Assembly (NCBI GenBank): GCA_020853095.1
Contig: JADYZN010000039.1
Location: 62,001 to 126,000, forward strand
DNA: 64,000 nucleotides
Source: Phycisphaerales bacterium
Lineage (GTDB): Bacteria > Planctomycetota > Phycisphaerae > Tepidisphaerales > Tepidisphaeraceae
Direction of reading: 5' to 3'
This document shows, one piece after another, positions 27,154-38,126 of this stretch. The notes beneath the pieces are model-generated. The model was given only the letters and a program-made list of their open reading frames with translations. It was not told the origin of the DNA and did not search any database. A program made the translations under genes and the position numbers. How positions within the stretch are numbered: the first letter of the stretch is position 1; each line of letters starts with the position of its first letter.

Positions 27154-28014
27154 ATGGCTGCCACAAGGCGACTGGGAACGGGATGGACGGGTTTGGGGGT
27201 ATGGATTGCCCTGTTGGGGTTGGGCATTATCGGACCTGGAGCGGCCTGGGGGCAGGATGCCGCGACCGATTTTCGTAACAACTGCATGAGCTGCCACACG
27301 ATCGGCGGCGGCCGGCTGGTCGGGCCGGACTTGAAGGGGGTCACGAGTCGGCAGGATCGCGCCTGGCTCTTGAAATTCATCACCGATCCCAAGGCGATGA
27401 TTGATTCGGGCGATCCGGAAGCTCAAAAGCTGCTGAAGGAATCGGGCGGGGTCATCATGCCGACGCTGCCGTTGGGCAAGGCGCGGATCGAGGCGTTGAT
27501 CGACCTGTTGGAATCGGAATCGAAACTGGAACGATCGAAATTCGCCGGGCAGGTGGTCAGCAACCGTCCGCTGGGGCCGGAGGATATCGCGGCCGGCGAG
27601 CGGATTTTCACGGGTCGGCAGGCCCTGAGCGCTGGTGGGGCGGCCTGTTATTCCTGTCATACGGTGCAAGGGGTGGGCGGCCTTGGGGGCGGGGCACTGG
27701 GGCCGGACCTGACCAAGGTATTTGAACGATTGGGCGGACGAAAGGGTCTGACCGCCTGGCTGGGTTCGCCGGCGACGGCGACGATGCAGGCGGCGTTTGG
27801 CACCCATCCGCTGGAACAGGGGGAGATCGAATCCCTGGTGGCGTATTTCCAATCGCAAACCCAACTGGCCGAAACACCCCAGCCCCGGCAGCTCTTTTTG
27901 GGGTTGGGACTGGCCGGCGCGTGCTTCGCGTTGTGGGGCTTGAATTCGTTGTGGAAACGACGTCTGGGCGGGGTTCGTCGGGCAATGGTCCAAAAAGCGG
28001 CAATCAAAGGATAA
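27154..28014 (+). CDS. narC: Membrane-anchored diheme cytochrome c (NarC-like)
   Basis: The 286-residue protein has a signal peptide ([15 protein letters not shown], cleavage near AWGQDA), two c-type heme sites, CMSCH and CYSCH, and a C-terminal membrane anchor ([16 protein letters not shown]). Each heme lies in its own domain, with Met residues that could be sixth ligands. In Thermus, the nar operon starts with narC, a diheme membrane cytochrome linked to the nitrate reductase. The position just before narG suggests the same role here. The gene symbol is assigned by that analogy. Confidence 0.85.
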   Translation: MAATRRLGTGWTGLGVWIALLGLGIIGPGAAWGQDAATDFRNNCMSCHTIGGGRLVGPDLKGVTSRQDRAWLLKFITDPKAMIDSGDPEAQKLLKESGGVIMPTLPLGKARIEALIDLLESESKLERSKFAGQVVSNRPLGPEDIAAGERIFTGRQALSAGGAACYSCHTVQGVGGLGGGALGPDLTKVFERLGGRKGLTAWLGSPATATMQAAFGTHPLEQGEIESLVAYFQSQTQLAETPQPRQLFLGLGLAGACFALWGLNSLWKRRLGGVRRAMVQKAAIKG

Positions 28015-28018
28015 TCAT

Positions 28019-31000
28019 ATGAGCACCGACCTGAAATGGATTCGGGACACTTCCAATCCCTCCGAGCGGAAATGGGAGGAGTTTTATCGCAATCGCTGGC
28101 AGCACGACAAGGTGATTCGCAGCACCCACGGCGTCAACTGCACGGGGGGCTGTTCGTGGCAGATTTACGTCAAGGATGGGATCGTCACCTGGGAAATGCA
28201 GGCGCTGGATTATCCGATCTTGAACAACGGCGTGCCGCCCTATGAGCCGCGCGGCTGTCAGCGCGGGATTTCGTTTTCCTGGTATCTGTACAGCCCGATC
28301 CGGGTGAAATATCCGTACGTTCGCGGTGCGTTGATCGACCTGTGGAAGGATGCGCGGGCCAAGCACGATGATCCGGTGGAAGCCTGGCGCAGCCTGGTGG
28401 AGAATGAAACCGCCCGCAAGCGCTGGCAAACCGCGCGCGGCAAGGGTGGACTTCGCCGGGCGGACTGGGAAACGGTGCTGGAGATCATCGCCGCCTCGAC
28501 GATCCACACAATCAAGAAGCACGGCCCGGACCGAGTGGCTGGGTTCTCGCCGATCCCCGCGATGTCGATGATCAGTTATGCGTCCGGAGCACGGTTCCTG
28601 CAACTGTTGGGCGGGACGTCTCTGTCGTTTTACGATTGGTATTCCGACCTGCCGCCGGCATCGCCGGAGGTCTGGGGCGAACAGACGGACGTGCAGGAAT
28701 CGGCCGACTGGTATAACGCCAAGTTCCTGGCGGTGATGGGGTCGAATCTCAACATGACCCGCACGCCCGACTGCCATTTCGCGGCCGAGGCGAGACACAA
28801 CGGCACGAAAATGGTGGTTTTCGCGCCGGATTTCAACCAGGTCGCCAAGTACGCCGACGAGTGGCTGGCGGTCAACGCCGGGCAGGATGGGGCGTGGTGG
28901 ATGGCGGTCAACCACGTGCTGCTCAAGGAATTCCATCACGAACAGCAGACACCTTATTTTCTGGATTACGCCAAGAAATTCACCGACGGCCCGCTGTTGG
29001 TGGAATTGACGGAGGAAAAGGGCGTTTTCGAGGCCGGTCAACTGCTGCGGGCGGATCGCATTGACCGCTATGCACAGGTCGAAAACGGCAAATGGAAATT
29101 TCTCACGTGGGACCGCGCAAGCGGCCAAGTGAAAATGCCATTAGGGAGCGTCGGCTTCCGCTGGGGCCAGGAAAAGGGGAAATGGAACCTGCAACCCAAG
29201 GATGGCCTGGATGGCAGCGACATCGACATGGAATTGACGCTGTTGAACAGCCGGGATGATGTGGCATCGGTGCGATTGGACGATTTCGCCGAGGGCAAGA
29301 GCATCGTCCGTCAGGTGCCGGTCAAGCGCATCAAGCTGGCCGACGGAACGGTTGCCACCGTCACGACGGTGTACGACATTATGATGGCGCACTTTGGCGT
29401 CGGCCGGGGATTGGGCGGAGACTATTCGACCAGTTACGACGACGACCAGTCCTATACCCCCGCCTGGTCGGAGAAATTCACCGGCCTTGGACGCGAGGCG
29501 GTGATCCGTTTTGCCCGCGAATGGGGCCGAACGGCCGAGAAGACCAACGGCAAATGCACGGTGATCATCGGGGCGGGGGTCAACCACTGGTATCACGCGA
29601 ACCTGATGTACCGCGGCCCGATCACGGCGCTGATGCTGTGTGGATGCGTCGGGGTCAACGGCGGCGGCCTGGCGCACTACGTCGGCCAGGAAAAGCTCGC
29701 TCCGGGCGAACCCTGGTCGGCAATCGCCTTCGGTAAGGACTGGCACGGGCCATCGAGGCTGCAAAACGCGCCGAGCTGGCATTACGTCAACACCGACCAA
29801 TGGCGTTACGAGAAATCATTTACCGACTATCACACCGTGCCCACGCGGCAGACGAAGGATTCCCTGGCGCAAGGGCACACGATGGACACTCAGGTGCGCG
29901 CCGTGCGCAGCGGGTGGCTGCCGTTTTATCCTCAGTTTGACAAAAGCAGCCTTGATCTGGCCAAAGAGGCACAACAGGCGGGCGCGAAGACCGACCAGGA
30001 AGTCGGGGCATACGTCGCCGGGCAGCTCAAGAGCAGAAAGCTGAAATTCTCGGTCGAAGACCCCGATGCCGCATGCAACTGGCCGCGTGTCTGGTTCATC
30101 TGGCGCGGCAACGCCCTGATGGCCAGCGCCAAGGGGCACGAATATTTCCTCAAGCATTACCTGGGGACGCACAACAATTCGATCTCCAGCGAGGAACTGG
30201 CGAAGGATTCGGTCAAGGAAGTGGCGTGGCACGAGAAGGCGCCGCAGGGCAAGATGGACCTGGTGGTGGACCTGAACTTCCGGATGGACACCTCGGCGCT
30301 TTATTCGGACATCATCCTGCCGGCGGCGACGTGGTACGAAAAGGCGGACTTGAACAGCACGGACATGCACAGCTTCGTCCACCCGCTGTCGCCGGCGGTG
30401 CCGCCGTGCTGGCAATCCAAGACCGACTGGCAGATTTTCCGTTCCATCGCCCGCAAGGTTTCGGAATTGTCCGAACGGCATTTCCCCGAACCCGTGGCGG
30501 ACGTGGTGGCGTCGCCGCTGTCGCACGACTCGCCCGCGGAGATCGCCCAGCCGCAGATGCTGGACTGGAGCAAGGGGGAATGCGAACCGATCCCCGGCAA
30601 GACGATGCCCTCGTTCGGCGTGGTGATGCGCGACTACCGCAATTTGTACAACCAGTACAACTCGCTGGGGCCGCGGGTGCGTGAAAAGGGACTTGGGGCG
30701 CACGGGACGCATTACCAGTGCGCCGACTTCTACGACCAGATGGTGGCGACCGGCCCGATCAAAAACTGGGGCGGCAAGACCTATCCCTCGATCGCCGAGG
30801 ACAAGGAGGTCTGCAACACCATCCTGAATCTGGCCAGCGTCACCAACGGTGAACTGGCGTATCGGTCCTACAAGAACATCGAGGAGAAGGTGGGCCTGCC
30901 GCTGGCGCACCTGGCCGAAAAGATGCGTGGCGTGCGGATGACCTATGAAGGGCTGCAGACCCGCCCGCACCGGGTGCTGAACAGCCCGATGTGGTCGGGG

Positions 31001-31657
31001 CTGCTGGACGATGGCCGGCCTTATTCGCCGTTCACCTACAACGTGGAAAACCTGGTTCCCTGGCGCACGCTGACCGGACGGCAGCATTTTTATCTGGATC
31101 ATCCGATGTACATCCAGTTCGGCGAGCATGTGCCGGCCTACAAACCCAAGCCGTTGCCGACGCAGTACGCGGACCTGAAATTCAGCGTCGAGGTCGGCAA
31201 GACCAAGATGCTCAATTATCTGACGCCGCACGGCAAGTGGCACATCCACTCCACCTACGGCGACACCGAGCGGATGATGACGCTCTCACGCGGCATCGAG
31301 CCATTCTGGATCAACGACAAGGATGCCGTCGACATTGGCGTCAACGACAACGACTGGGTGGAAGTCCACAACGACAACGGCGTGGTGGTGACGAGGGCGG
31401 CCGTCAGTGCCCGCATCCCACGCGGCGTCTGCATCCAGTATCACTCGCCCGAGCGCACGCTGTCGGTGCCGCGATCCCCGTTGCGGGGCAACAAGCGAGC
31501 CGGCGGGCACAACTCGCTGACCCGCACGCGGTTGAAACCCAACCTGATGGCCGGTGGTTATGGTCAGTTTACGTTTCACTTTAACTACTGGGGTCCCATC
31601 GGGTGCAACCGCGACACGCACGTGCTGGTGCGGAAACTTCCGGAGTTGAACTGGTAG
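28019..31657 (+). CDS. narG: Respiratory nitrate reductase alpha subunit
   Basis: The 1212-residue catalytic subunit carries the FS0 cluster ligands His37, Cys41, Cys45 and Cys80 (H-x3-C-x3-C-x34-C) near the N-terminus, exactly the NarG pattern. The Mo-ligand region [12 protein letters not shown] at about 204-215 is followed by [15 protein letters not shown], closely matching E. coli NarG. There is no twin-arginine signal peptide, so the active site should face the cytoplasm. It reduces nitrate to nitrite using a molybdenum bis-MGD cofactor. It starts four bases after narC with an AAGGA ribosome site. Confidence 0.97.
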   Translation: MSTDLKWIRDTSNPSERKWEEFYRNRWQHDKVIRSTHGVNCTGGCSWQIYVKDGIVTWEMQALDYPILNNGVPPYEPRGCQRGISFSWYLYSPIRVKYPYVRGALIDLWKDARAKHDDPVEAWRSLVENETARKRWQTARGKGGLRRADWETVLEIIAASTIHTIKKHGPDRVAGFSPIPAMSMISYASGARFLQLLGGTSLSFYDWYSDLPPASPEVWGEQTDVQESADWYNAKFLAVMGSNLNMTRTPDCHFAAEARHNGTKMVVFAPDFNQVAKYADEWLAVNAGQDGAWWMAVNHVLLKEFHHEQQTPYFLDYAKKFTDGPLLVELTEEKGVFEAGQLLRADRIDRYAQVENGKWKFLTWDRASGQVKMPLGSVGFRWGQEKGKWNLQPKDGLDGSDIDMELTLLNSRDDVASVRLDDFAEGKSIVRQVPVKRIKLADGTVATVTTVYDIMMAHFGVGRGLGGDYSTSYDDDQSYTPAWSEKFTGLGREAVIRFAREWGRTAEKTNGKCTVIIGAGVNHWYHANLMYRGPITALMLCGCVGVNGGGLAHYVGQEKLAPGEPWSAIAFGKDWHGPSRLQNAPSWHYVNTDQWRYEKSFTDYHTVPTRQTKDSLAQGHTMDTQVRAVRSGWLPFYPQFDKSSLDLAKEAQQAGAKTDQEVGAYVAGQLKSRKLKFSVEDPDAACNWPRVWFIWRGNALMASAKGHEYFLKHYLGTHNNSISSEELAKDSVKEVAWHEKAPQGKMDLVVDLNFRMDTSALYSDIILPAATWYEKADLNSTDMHSFVHPLSPAVPPCWQSKTDWQIFRSIARKVSELSERHFPEPVADVVASPLSHDSPAEIAQPQMLDWSKGECEPIPGKTMPSFGVVMRDYRNLYNQYNSLGPRVREKGLGAHGTHYQCADFYDQMVATGPIKNWGGKTYPSIAEDKEVCNTILNLASVTNGELAYRSYKNIEEKVGLPLAHLAEKMRGVRMTYEGLQTRPHRVLNSPMWSGLLDDGRPYSPFTYNVENLVPWRTLTGRQHFYLDHPMYIQFGEHVPAYKPKPLPTQYADLKFSVEVGKTKMLNYLTPHGKWHIHSTYGDTERMMTLSRGIEPFWINDKDAVDIGVNDNDWVEVHNDNGVVVTRAAVSARIPRGVCIQYHSPERTLSVPRSPLRGNKRAGGHNSLTRTRLKPNLMAGGYGQFTFHFNYWGPIGCNRDTHVLVRKLPELNW

Positions 31658-31691
31658 AACCAAATTGAACCTCTGATCCGAAGGTGTTGTT

Positions 31692-33182
31692 ATGAATGTG
31701 CGTTCGCAAATCGCGATGGTGTTCCACCTGGACAAGTGCATCGGGTGCCACACCTGTTCCATTGCCTGCAAAAACATCTGGACCGACCGCGAAGGCGCGG
31801 AGTACATGTGGTGGAACAACGTCGAAACCAAGCCCGGAACCGGTTTCCCCACCCGCTGGGAGGACCAGGACACCTACCGCGGCGGCTGGGAAATCAAGGA
31901 TGGCAAGCTGCGTCTCCGCTCGGCCAACAAAGGGTACGTCCTGGGCAAGATCTTTCACAACCCCGCCCAGCCGAGCATTGACGAGTATTACGAGCCTTGG
32001 ACCTACCGGTATCAGGACCTGTTCAACGCCCCCGAAGGGTCGGACCAGCCGATCGCCCGGCCGGTCTCGAAGATCACCGGCAAGGAGATCGCCATCGAAG
32101 CCGGCCCCAACTGGGATGATGACCTGGGCGGCTCGCCGGTCTACGCCGAAAACGACCCCAACCTCGACTCGCTCACCGAGGAGCAGCGCGAACAGCTCTT
32201 CGCGGTCGAACGGCTGGTGATGTTCTATTTCCCGCGCATCTGCAACCACTGCCTCAACCCCTCGTGCGTGGCGGCCTGTCCATCGGGCGCGATCTACAAG
32301 CGCGGCGAGGATGGGATCGTCCTGATCGACCAGACCCGCTGTCGCGGCTGGCGCGCGTGCGTATCGGCCTGCCCCTACAAAAAGGTTTTCTTCAACTGGA
32401 AGACCGGCAAAAGCGAAAAGTGCCTGCTCTGCTTCCCCCGTCTTGAAACCGGACAGGCCCCGGCCTGCTTCCATTCGTGCGTGGGTCGAATCCGCTACCT
32501 CGGCGTGCTGCTGTACGATGCCGATCGCATCGAGGAGGTCGCCCTCAGCAGCGACGAAAACCTGATCGAAGCCCATCGTTCGATGATCCTCGATCCGCAC
32601 GACCCCCAGGTCATCCGACAGGCCCAGAGCAACGGCGTTCACGATTCGGTCATCGAGGCGGCGCAGAAATCCCCGGTGTATCAGTTCGTCAAAGTCTGGA
32701 AAATGGCCCTGCCGCCGCACATCGAGTTCCGCACGCTGCCGATGCTCTTTTACGTTCCGCCGATGTCGCCGGTGATGTCGATGCGCAAGGGGGATGTGCT
32801 GACGCAATCGGACCAGGGGCTGTTCCACGAGATCGACAACGCCCGCGTGCCGATGCAATACCTCGCCAAGCTGTTCGGCGCCGGCCACGACGCCAAGGTG
32901 CGGTACGCCCTGAAAAAGCAGATGGCCATCCGCTCCTATCGCCGGGCCGTGACGGTCGGCGACATCGAGCCGCACATCGCCAACCAGATGTTGCGCGAAG
33001 CCGACTGCACGCCGGCCGAGGCCGAGGCCATCTACAAGCTGACCTCCCTGTGCACCTTCGAGGAACGCTTCGTCATCCCCCCCATGCACCGCGAAGAGGC
33101 GCTGGAAATGATGGAAGACCCCATGGACCACAAGCGGGAAACCGGCTTTGGACTGGTGGGCAAACCCCAGAGGGGATCATGA
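31692..33182 (+). CDS. narH: Respiratory nitrate reductase beta subunit
   Basis: The 496-residue electron-transfer subunit has four cysteine groups: CIGCHTCSIAC (Cys16, 19, 22, 26), CNHCLNPSCVAAC, CRGWRACVSAC and a C-terminal set in CLLCFPRLETGQAPACFHSC. The Trp in CRGWRAC replaces a cysteine and marks the [3Fe-4S] site as in known NarH. It passes electrons from NarI hemes to NarG. It overlaps narJ by four bases. Confidence 0.97.
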   Translation: MNVRSQIAMVFHLDKCIGCHTCSIACKNIWTDREGAEYMWWNNVETKPGTGFPTRWEDQDTYRGGWEIKDGKLRLRSANKGYVLGKIFHNPAQPSIDEYYEPWTYRYQDLFNAPEGSDQPIARPVSKITGKEIAIEAGPNWDDDLGGSPVYAENDPNLDSLTEEQREQLFAVERLVMFYFPRICNHCLNPSCVAACPSGAIYKRGEDGIVLIDQTRCRGWRACVSACPYKKVFFNWKTGKSEKCLLCFPRLETGQAPACFHSCVGRIRYLGVLLYDADRIEEVALSSDENLIEAHRSMILDPHDPQVIRQAQSNGVHDSVIEAAQKSPVYQFVKVWKMALPPHIEFRTLPMLFYVPPMSPVMSMRKGDVLTQSDQGLFHEIDNARVPMQYLAKLFGAGHDAKVRYALKKQMAIRSYRRAVTVGDIEPHIANQMLREADCTPAEAEAIYKLTSLCTFEERFVIPPMHREEALEMMEDPMDHKRETGFGLVGKPQRGS

Positions 33183-33718
33183 GAGCCCTGAGAATCGAAA
33201 TCCACGCCGCGATGGCGGAATTGCTGGCCTACCCTGGTGAAGATTTTCACAGGAAGGTCGGTGAGACGGCCGCGCTGATGCGCACCACAAAGCCCGAAGC
33301 GGCCGCGCATCTGGACCGGTTCGCCGAACAGATCGCCGGCCTGTCGCCGCAACAACTGGAAGAATCGTACACGCGCACCTTCGACATCAACCCCGTCTGC
33401 TGTCTCGAAGTCGGCTGGCACCTGCACGGCGACAACTACGACCGCGGCGATTTTCTGGTGCGGATGCGGCAAAACCTCCGCGAGCTGGGCCTGGAGGAGG
33501 GATTGGAACTGCCCGATCACCTCACCCACGTCCTGCCGGTCGTCGGCCGGCTGCCGGAGACCGAAGGGGATGACCTGGCGGTCAATTCGGTCGCGCCGGC
33601 GATCCATAAAATGCTCGAAGGGCTGTCCGGCAAAGACAATCCATACGAACAAGTCCTGCTGTCGGTATTACGGCTGCTGCCACAACTGCAAACGGCGTCT
33701 ACAGGGAGTGCATCATGA
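33179..33718 (+). CDS. narJ: Nitrate reductase assembly chaperone
   Basis: A 179-residue protein of the NarJ/TorD type: all-helical, starting ALRIEIHAAMAELLAYPG, with the RTFDINPVCCLEVGWHLHG segment typical of NarJ. It is not part of the final enzyme but is needed to insert the molybdenum cofactor into NarG. The ATG at 33,179 overlaps narH; a much longer open frame starting at 32,477 lies over narH and is not real. It also overlaps narI by four bases. Confidence 0.93.
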   Translation: MRALRIEIHAAMAELLAYPGEDFHRKVGETAALMRTTKPEAAAHLDRFAEQIAGLSPQQLEESYTRTFDINPVCCLEVGWHLHGDNYDRGDFLVRMRQNLRELGLEEGLELPDHLTHVLPVVGRLPETEGDDLAVNSVAPAIHKMLEGLSGKDNPYEQVLLSVLRLLPQLQTASTGSAS

Positions 33719-34407
33719 ACGGCACGATATTGGACCTCTTTTTGTTTGTCGTCCTGCCGTACGCGGCGACGGCGATCTTCTTCATCGGAACGATCCGGCG
33801 CTATCGCACGCAGCCGTTTTCCTACTCCTCGCTGTCGTCGCAGTTCCTGGAAAACAAAAAGCATTTCTGGGGACTGGTTCCGTTCCATTACGGCCTGATC
33901 GTGATCCTGACCGGCCACCTGATCGGATTTCTGGTTCCCCGATCGGTCATCTGGTGGAACCGCGTGCCGGCCCGGCTCTACATCCTTGAAATCAGCGCCT
34001 TGATCTTCGGGCTGCTGACGGTGATCGGCCTGATCCAGATCATCTACCGCCGGCTCTCCTCCGGGCGCGTCCTCGTGGTCACCTCCACAATGGACTGGGT
34101 GCTATACATCCTGCTGCTGATCCAGGTCGTGCTGGGCCTGTACACCGCCCTGGCGTACCCGTGGGGATCGACCTGGTTCGCGGCGCTGGCGGCGCCATAC
34201 CTGTGGTCGCTGTGTAAGTTCTCGCCGGATGTGTCGTTCGTCGCGCCGTTGCCCTGGATGTTCAAGGCGCACATCGTAGGCGCGTACGCCCTGGTCGCGA
34301 TCTTCCCCTTCACTAGGCTGGTTCACTTGCTGGTGTACCCGCTGCCGTACGTCTGGCGCAAGCCGCAGGTGGTGCGCTGGTATTCCCGCCCGGAGGGCAT
34401 CCGATGA
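33715..34407 (+). CDS. narI: Nitrate reductase gamma subunit, cytochrome b
   Basis: A 230-residue membrane protein with five spans. His58 (PFHYG), His68 (TGHLIG), His186 (FKAHIVG) and His204 (LVHLLVYP) match the four ligands of the two b hemes in E. coli NarI (His56, 66, 187, 205). It oxidises quinol on the outer side and passes electrons to NarH. Keeping all ligands means the enzyme can draw directly on quinol. It overlaps actA by four bases, which joins the nar and ACIII gene sets. Confidence 0.96.
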   Translation: MNGTILDLFLFVVLPYAATAIFFIGTIRRYRTQPFSYSSLSSQFLENKKHFWGLVPFHYGLIVILTGHLIGFLVPRSVIWWNRVPARLYILEISALIFGLLTVIGLIQIIYRRLSSGRVLVVTSTMDWVLYILLLIQVVLGLYTALAYPWGSTWFAALAAPYLWSLCKFSPDVSFVAPLPWMFKAHIVGAYALVAIFPFTRLVHLLVYPLPYVWRKPQVVRWYSRPEGIR

Positions 34408-35057
34408 ATCGCCCGATCATTCTGGTCGTGCTCCTGGTGGCGATGGGATTTGGTTTGTGGGCGGCCGTGGCCCCGCTGTCGGCGGTTCGCCTGCCGGGCG
34501 ACAACCAGCTCTACGAACCCCAGCAGCCCATCGCCTATTCCCACCGGCTGCACGCCGGCGAACTGGGCATCAACTGCCTTTATTGTCACGGCGCGGCCGA
34601 ACATTCGCGCCGGGCCGGCGTCCCCGCCGCCAGCACCTGCATGAACTGCCACAAGTACGTCACCTCGACGCTGGATGCCAAACGCGCCGAAGATGACCTG
34701 TCGCAAAAGGAAAATCGTTCGCCCCGGCGCATCGTCTCGAGCGAACTGGCCAAGCTCTACGACGCCATGGGGCTGGATGAACACATGAACGTGGACCCCA
34801 AGCGCAAACAGCACCCCATCGAGTGGACCCGCATCCATCATCTACCCTCGTTCGTCAGTTTTGACCACAGCCGGCACGTCAACGCGGGCGTCACCTGCCA
34901 GACCTGCCATGGTCCCATCGAAACCATGGAGCGCGTCCGCCAGATTCCCGACCTGACGATGGGTTGGTGCGTCAACTGCCATCGCGACGTCAACGCCAAC
35001 GGCGTCAACGGCAAACCGGTCCAGGCCTCCACCGATTGTATTTCGTGCCATCAATAA
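34404..35057 (+). CDS. actA: ACIII pentaheme cytochrome c subunit ActA
   Basis: The 217-residue protein has an N-terminal membrane anchor (PIILVVLLVAMGFGLWA) and five CXXCH sites: CLYCH, CMNCH, CQTCH, CVNCH and CISCH, the last almost at the C-terminus. Five hemes plus one anchor is the ActA layout of alternative complex III. Extra His residues such as HRLHAG and FDHSRHVNAG supply sixth ligands as in c7/c3-type cytochromes. It starts inside the end of narI. Confidence 0.93.
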   Translation: MNRPIILVVLLVAMGFGLWAAVAPLSAVRLPGDNQLYEPQQPIAYSHRLHAGELGINCLYCHGAAEHSRRAGVPAASTCMNCHKYVTSTLDAKRAEDDLSQKENRSPRRIVSSELAKLYDAMGLDEHMNVDPKRKQHPIEWTRIHHLPSFVSFDHSRHVNAGVTCQTCHGPIETMERVRQIPDLTMGWCVNCHRDVNANGVNGKPVQASTDCISCHQ

Positions 35058-35072
35058 GCCTTGGGAGCAACG

Positions 35073-38000
35073 ATGTCCGACGTCGACAACAAGCATTACT
35101 GGAAAGTTCCCGCCGACCGTGATGGCGGCGAGTCGTATCGCCTCAAGGTCATCAACGAATTTCCCGAGGAACTGGACCTCAAGGGTGAATCCGATGGGAT
35201 CAACCGCCGCAGTTTTCTGAAGGCGACCGGCTTCGCTTTCGCCGGCGCCGTGGTGGCCCAGATGACCGGTTGCAGCCGCCCGCCGGAACAGAAAATCATC
35301 CCGTTCCTCGAACAGCCCGAAGAAATCATCCCCGGCCGCGAATACTGGTACGCCTCCACCTGTCACGGATGCAGCGCCGGATGCGGCATCCTCACCCGCA
35401 ACCTCGACGGCCGGCCGGTCAAACTCGAAGGCAACCCCCACCATCCACTTTCCAAAGGTGGCCTGTGCGCCGTCGGCCAGGCATCCATCCTGCCGCTGTA
35501 CGACTCCCACCGCCTGCGCATCCCCATGATGGGGGGCAACGAGGCCAAATGGGAACAGGTCGATCAGGCCATCGTCTCCCGGCTGGCAGAGGTCCGTCAA
35601 AACGGCGGGGCGGTTCGATTTTTATCCTCCACCGTCAACAGCCCCACCCTGCGGCGGTCCATCCGTGAATTTCTGGCCGGCTTCCCCGGCTCGCGGCACA
35701 TCCAATACGATGCGCTCTCCTCCTCCGCCATCCAAAGCGCCCACCAGGCCACCCACGGCGCGCGCATCCTGCCCCATTACCGCTTCGACCGCGCCCGGAT
35801 GATCGTCAGCTTTGACGCGGATTTTCTGGGAACCTGGATTTCACCCGTTGAATTCACCCGCGACTACACCGACAGCCGGTCGCTCAAAAGCACACCGCCG
35901 GTCATGTCGCTGCACGTGCAGGTTGAGTCGCGCATGTCCCTGACCGGTTCATCCGCCGACCGCCGGCATGTCGTCACGCCGCGGGAATGCGATGACTGGG
36001 TCGCCCTGCTGGCCTCCAAAATCGCCAGACTGGCCGGCCAGACCCTCGCCGCGCCGGCCCTTGATCCGCAATCGGATGCCCTCATCGACGAGCTGGCCAA
36101 CCAACTATGGCATCATCGCGGCCAAAGCCTCATCGTCTGCGGCAGCAACCGGACCGCCACGCAGGTCCACATCAACCGCATCAACCACCTGCTGGGAAAT
36201 GAAGGTCAAACCGTCGATCTGGCCGCCCCCTCCCGGCAACGACAAGGGGATGACGCCGAGCTGGAGACGCTTCGTAAGGAAATCGCCGCTGGCAAGGTCT
36301 CGGCCCTGTTCATTCTCAACGCCAACCCCGCCTACGACCTGCCGGACTTCGCCGAGTTCGCCCAGCAGGTCCAACAAATTCCGCTGGTCGTCAGCTTCGC
36401 CGATCGACTCGACGAAACGGCGAGCCTCGCCCACTTTGTCTGCCCCGATCACCATTACCTCGAATCCTGGCACGACCAGGAGCCGGTCGCCGGGCTGATC
36501 TCCATCACCCAGCCCTCGATCAACCCCCTGCATCAGACCCGCGCGGTCGTCGAAAGCCTCGCCCTCTGGCGCGGCAAGCCGGCCGACGCCTACACCCTCA
36601 TGCAGCAAACCTGGAAAGAGGACCTGCTCAAACGTCAAAACACCCACAGCCAGTTCCAGACGTTCTGGGACCAGGCCCTGCAGATGGGCTTCGCGCAAGT
36701 CCAGCCTGAATCGCCCGCGGCCAAATCCTTCAACGGGCCGGCCGTCGCCGCGGCCGCCTCCACCCAACCATCCGTGCCTTCGGGGAAGCTGGCACTGGTG
36801 CTTTACCCCACCATCGGCATGCTCGATGGACGCAACGCCCACAACGCGTGGCTCCACGAACTGCCCGATCCGGTCACCAAGGTGACCTGGGACAATTACG
36901 CCTCCTTCTCCCCCGCGACCGCCGCGTCGCTGGGAATCACCGAAGGAGACGTCGTCCGCCTCGCCGACGATCAGGTCAAAATCGAACTGCCCGCCCATCT
37001 GCAGCCTGGCCAGAACGACCAGGTCGTCGCCGTCGCCCTGGGTTACGGCCGCAAGGGAACCGACCGTTTCGCCTTCGTCGGCCCGCAATGGCTTGAATCC
37101 AAACCCACCGTGGAACCGGGCCATCTCGTCGGCCGCAACGCCGCGTCGTTCCTCACCCGGCAGGACAACCAGACCCTCTACTCAAACCGGTCGGTTCAAG
37201 TCGAACGCACCGGCGCCCGCCACGCCCTGGCAAGCACCCAGTTGCATCATTCCATCGACGTCCCGGCCAATCTGGCCTCTCCGGATGAACGCCGCCGGCC
37301 CATCGTCGAGGAGACCACCCTCGCCGCCCTGGCCAAAGACCCGCACGCCGGCGCCAACCACCACGAGCTGTTCCCATCCCTCTGGGCGCCGGATCAAAAA
37401 TACCCCGGCCACAAATGGGGCATGTCCATCGACATGAACGCCTGCACGGGCTGCTCGGCCTGCGTCGTCGCCTGCCAGATCGAAAACAACGTGCCGGTCG
37501 TCGGCAAGGATGAAATCGCCCGTCAGCGCGAGATGCACTGGATCCGCATCGACCGGTATTACACCTCCGAAGGGTACGACACCGACGTCGCCCATCAGCC
37601 GATGCTCTGCCAGCATTGCGAAAACGCGACCTGCGAAACCGTCTGCCCCGTGCTGGCCACCGTTCACAGCTCCGAGGGCATCAACCAGCAGGTTTACAAC
37701 CGATGCGTCGGCACCCGATATTGCGCCAACAACTGCGCCTACAAGGTACGCCGGTTCAACTGGTTTAATTACGCCCACGAGGACCAGATGCAAAACATGG
37801 TCCTCAACCCCGAAGTCACCGTCCGCAGCCGCGGCGTCATGGAAAAATGCTCGTTCTGCATTCAGCGCATCTCCAACGCCAAGGCCCGCGCCAAGGAGGA
37901 TGGCCGGCCGCTGGCCGATGGCGACGTCAAAACCGCCTGCCAGCAGTCCTGCCCCGCCCAGGCCATCGTCTTCGGAGACCTCAACGATCCCAACAGCCAG

Positions 38001-38126
38001 GTGTCGCAAATGAGAGCCAACGGCCGCTCCTACCGCGTGCTGGAAGAATTGAAAGTCGAACCCTCGATCGGTTACCTGCGAATCGTCCGCAACCGCCCGC
38101 AACAGTTGGAGGAATCACATGTCTAG
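35073..38126 (+). CDS. actB: ACIII molybdopterin-like/ferredoxin fusion subunit ActB
   Basis: The 1017-residue protein has a Tat motif at Arg45-Arg46 (RRSFLKATG), then a lipobox ending at Cys67 (AQMTGC), so it is likely a Tat-exported lipoprotein. The first 700 residues resemble molybdoenzyme catalytic subunits. Unusually they keep Cys97, Cys100, Cys104 and Cys132 (CHGCSAGC and GLC), a possible [4Fe-4S] site. The last 230 residues form a ferredoxin domain with CTGCSACVVAC, CQHCENATCETVC, CVGTRYCANNC and CSFC/ACQQSC. ATG at 35,073 follows GGGAG. Confidence 0.94.
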   Translation: MSDVDNKHYWKVPADRDGGESYRLKVINEFPEELDLKGESDGINRRSFLKATGFAFAGAVVAQMTGCSRPPEQKIIPFLEQPEEIIPGREYWYASTCHGCSAGCGILTRNLDGRPVKLEGNPHHPLSKGGLCAVGQASILPLYDSHRLRIPMMGGNEAKWEQVDQAIVSRLAEVRQNGGAVRFLSSTVNSPTLRRSIREFLAGFPGSRHIQYDALSSSAIQSAHQATHGARILPHYRFDRARMIVSFDADFLGTWISPVEFTRDYTDSRSLKSTPPVMSLHVQVESRMSLTGSSADRRHVVTPRECDDWVALLASKIARLAGQTLAAPALDPQSDALIDELANQLWHHRGQSLIVCGSNRTATQVHINRINHLLGNEGQTVDLAAPSRQRQGDDAELETLRKEIAAGKVSALFILNANPAYDLPDFAEFAQQVQQIPLVVSFADRLDETASLAHFVCPDHHYLESWHDQEPVAGLISITQPSINPLHQTRAVVESLALWRGKPADAYTLMQQTWKEDLLKRQNTHSQFQTFWDQALQMGFAQVQPESPAAKSFNGPAVAAAASTQPSVPSGKLALVLYPTIGMLDGRNAHNAWLHELPDPVTKVTWDNYASFSPATAASLGITEGDVVRLADDQVKIELPAHLQPGQNDQVVAVALGYGRKGTDRFAFVGPQWLESKPTVEPGHLVGRNAASFLTRQDNQTLYSNRSVQVERTGARHALASTQLHHSIDVPANLASPDERRRPIVEETTLAALAKDPHAGANHHELFPSLWAPDQKYPGHKWGMSIDMNACTGCSACVVACQIENNVPVVGKDEIARQREMHWIRIDRYYTSEGYDTDVAHQPMLCQHCENATCETVCPVLATVHSSEGINQQVYNRCVGTRYCANNCAYKVRRFNWFNYAHEDQMQNMVLNPEVTVRSRGVMEKCSFCIQRISNAKARAKEDGRPLADGDVKTACQQSCPAQAIVFGDLNDPNSQVSQMRANGRSYRVLEELKVEPSIGYLRIVRNRPQQLEESHV

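Noticed and set aside
31581-33131. 516-codon open frame on the - strand
   Set aside because: Antisense to narH, whose cysteine motifs leave no doubt about the coding strand.
32477-33178. N-terminal extension of the narJ frame
   Set aside because: The extra 234 codons overlap narH in another frame and look non-coding; the ATG at 33,179 begins the NarJ homology.
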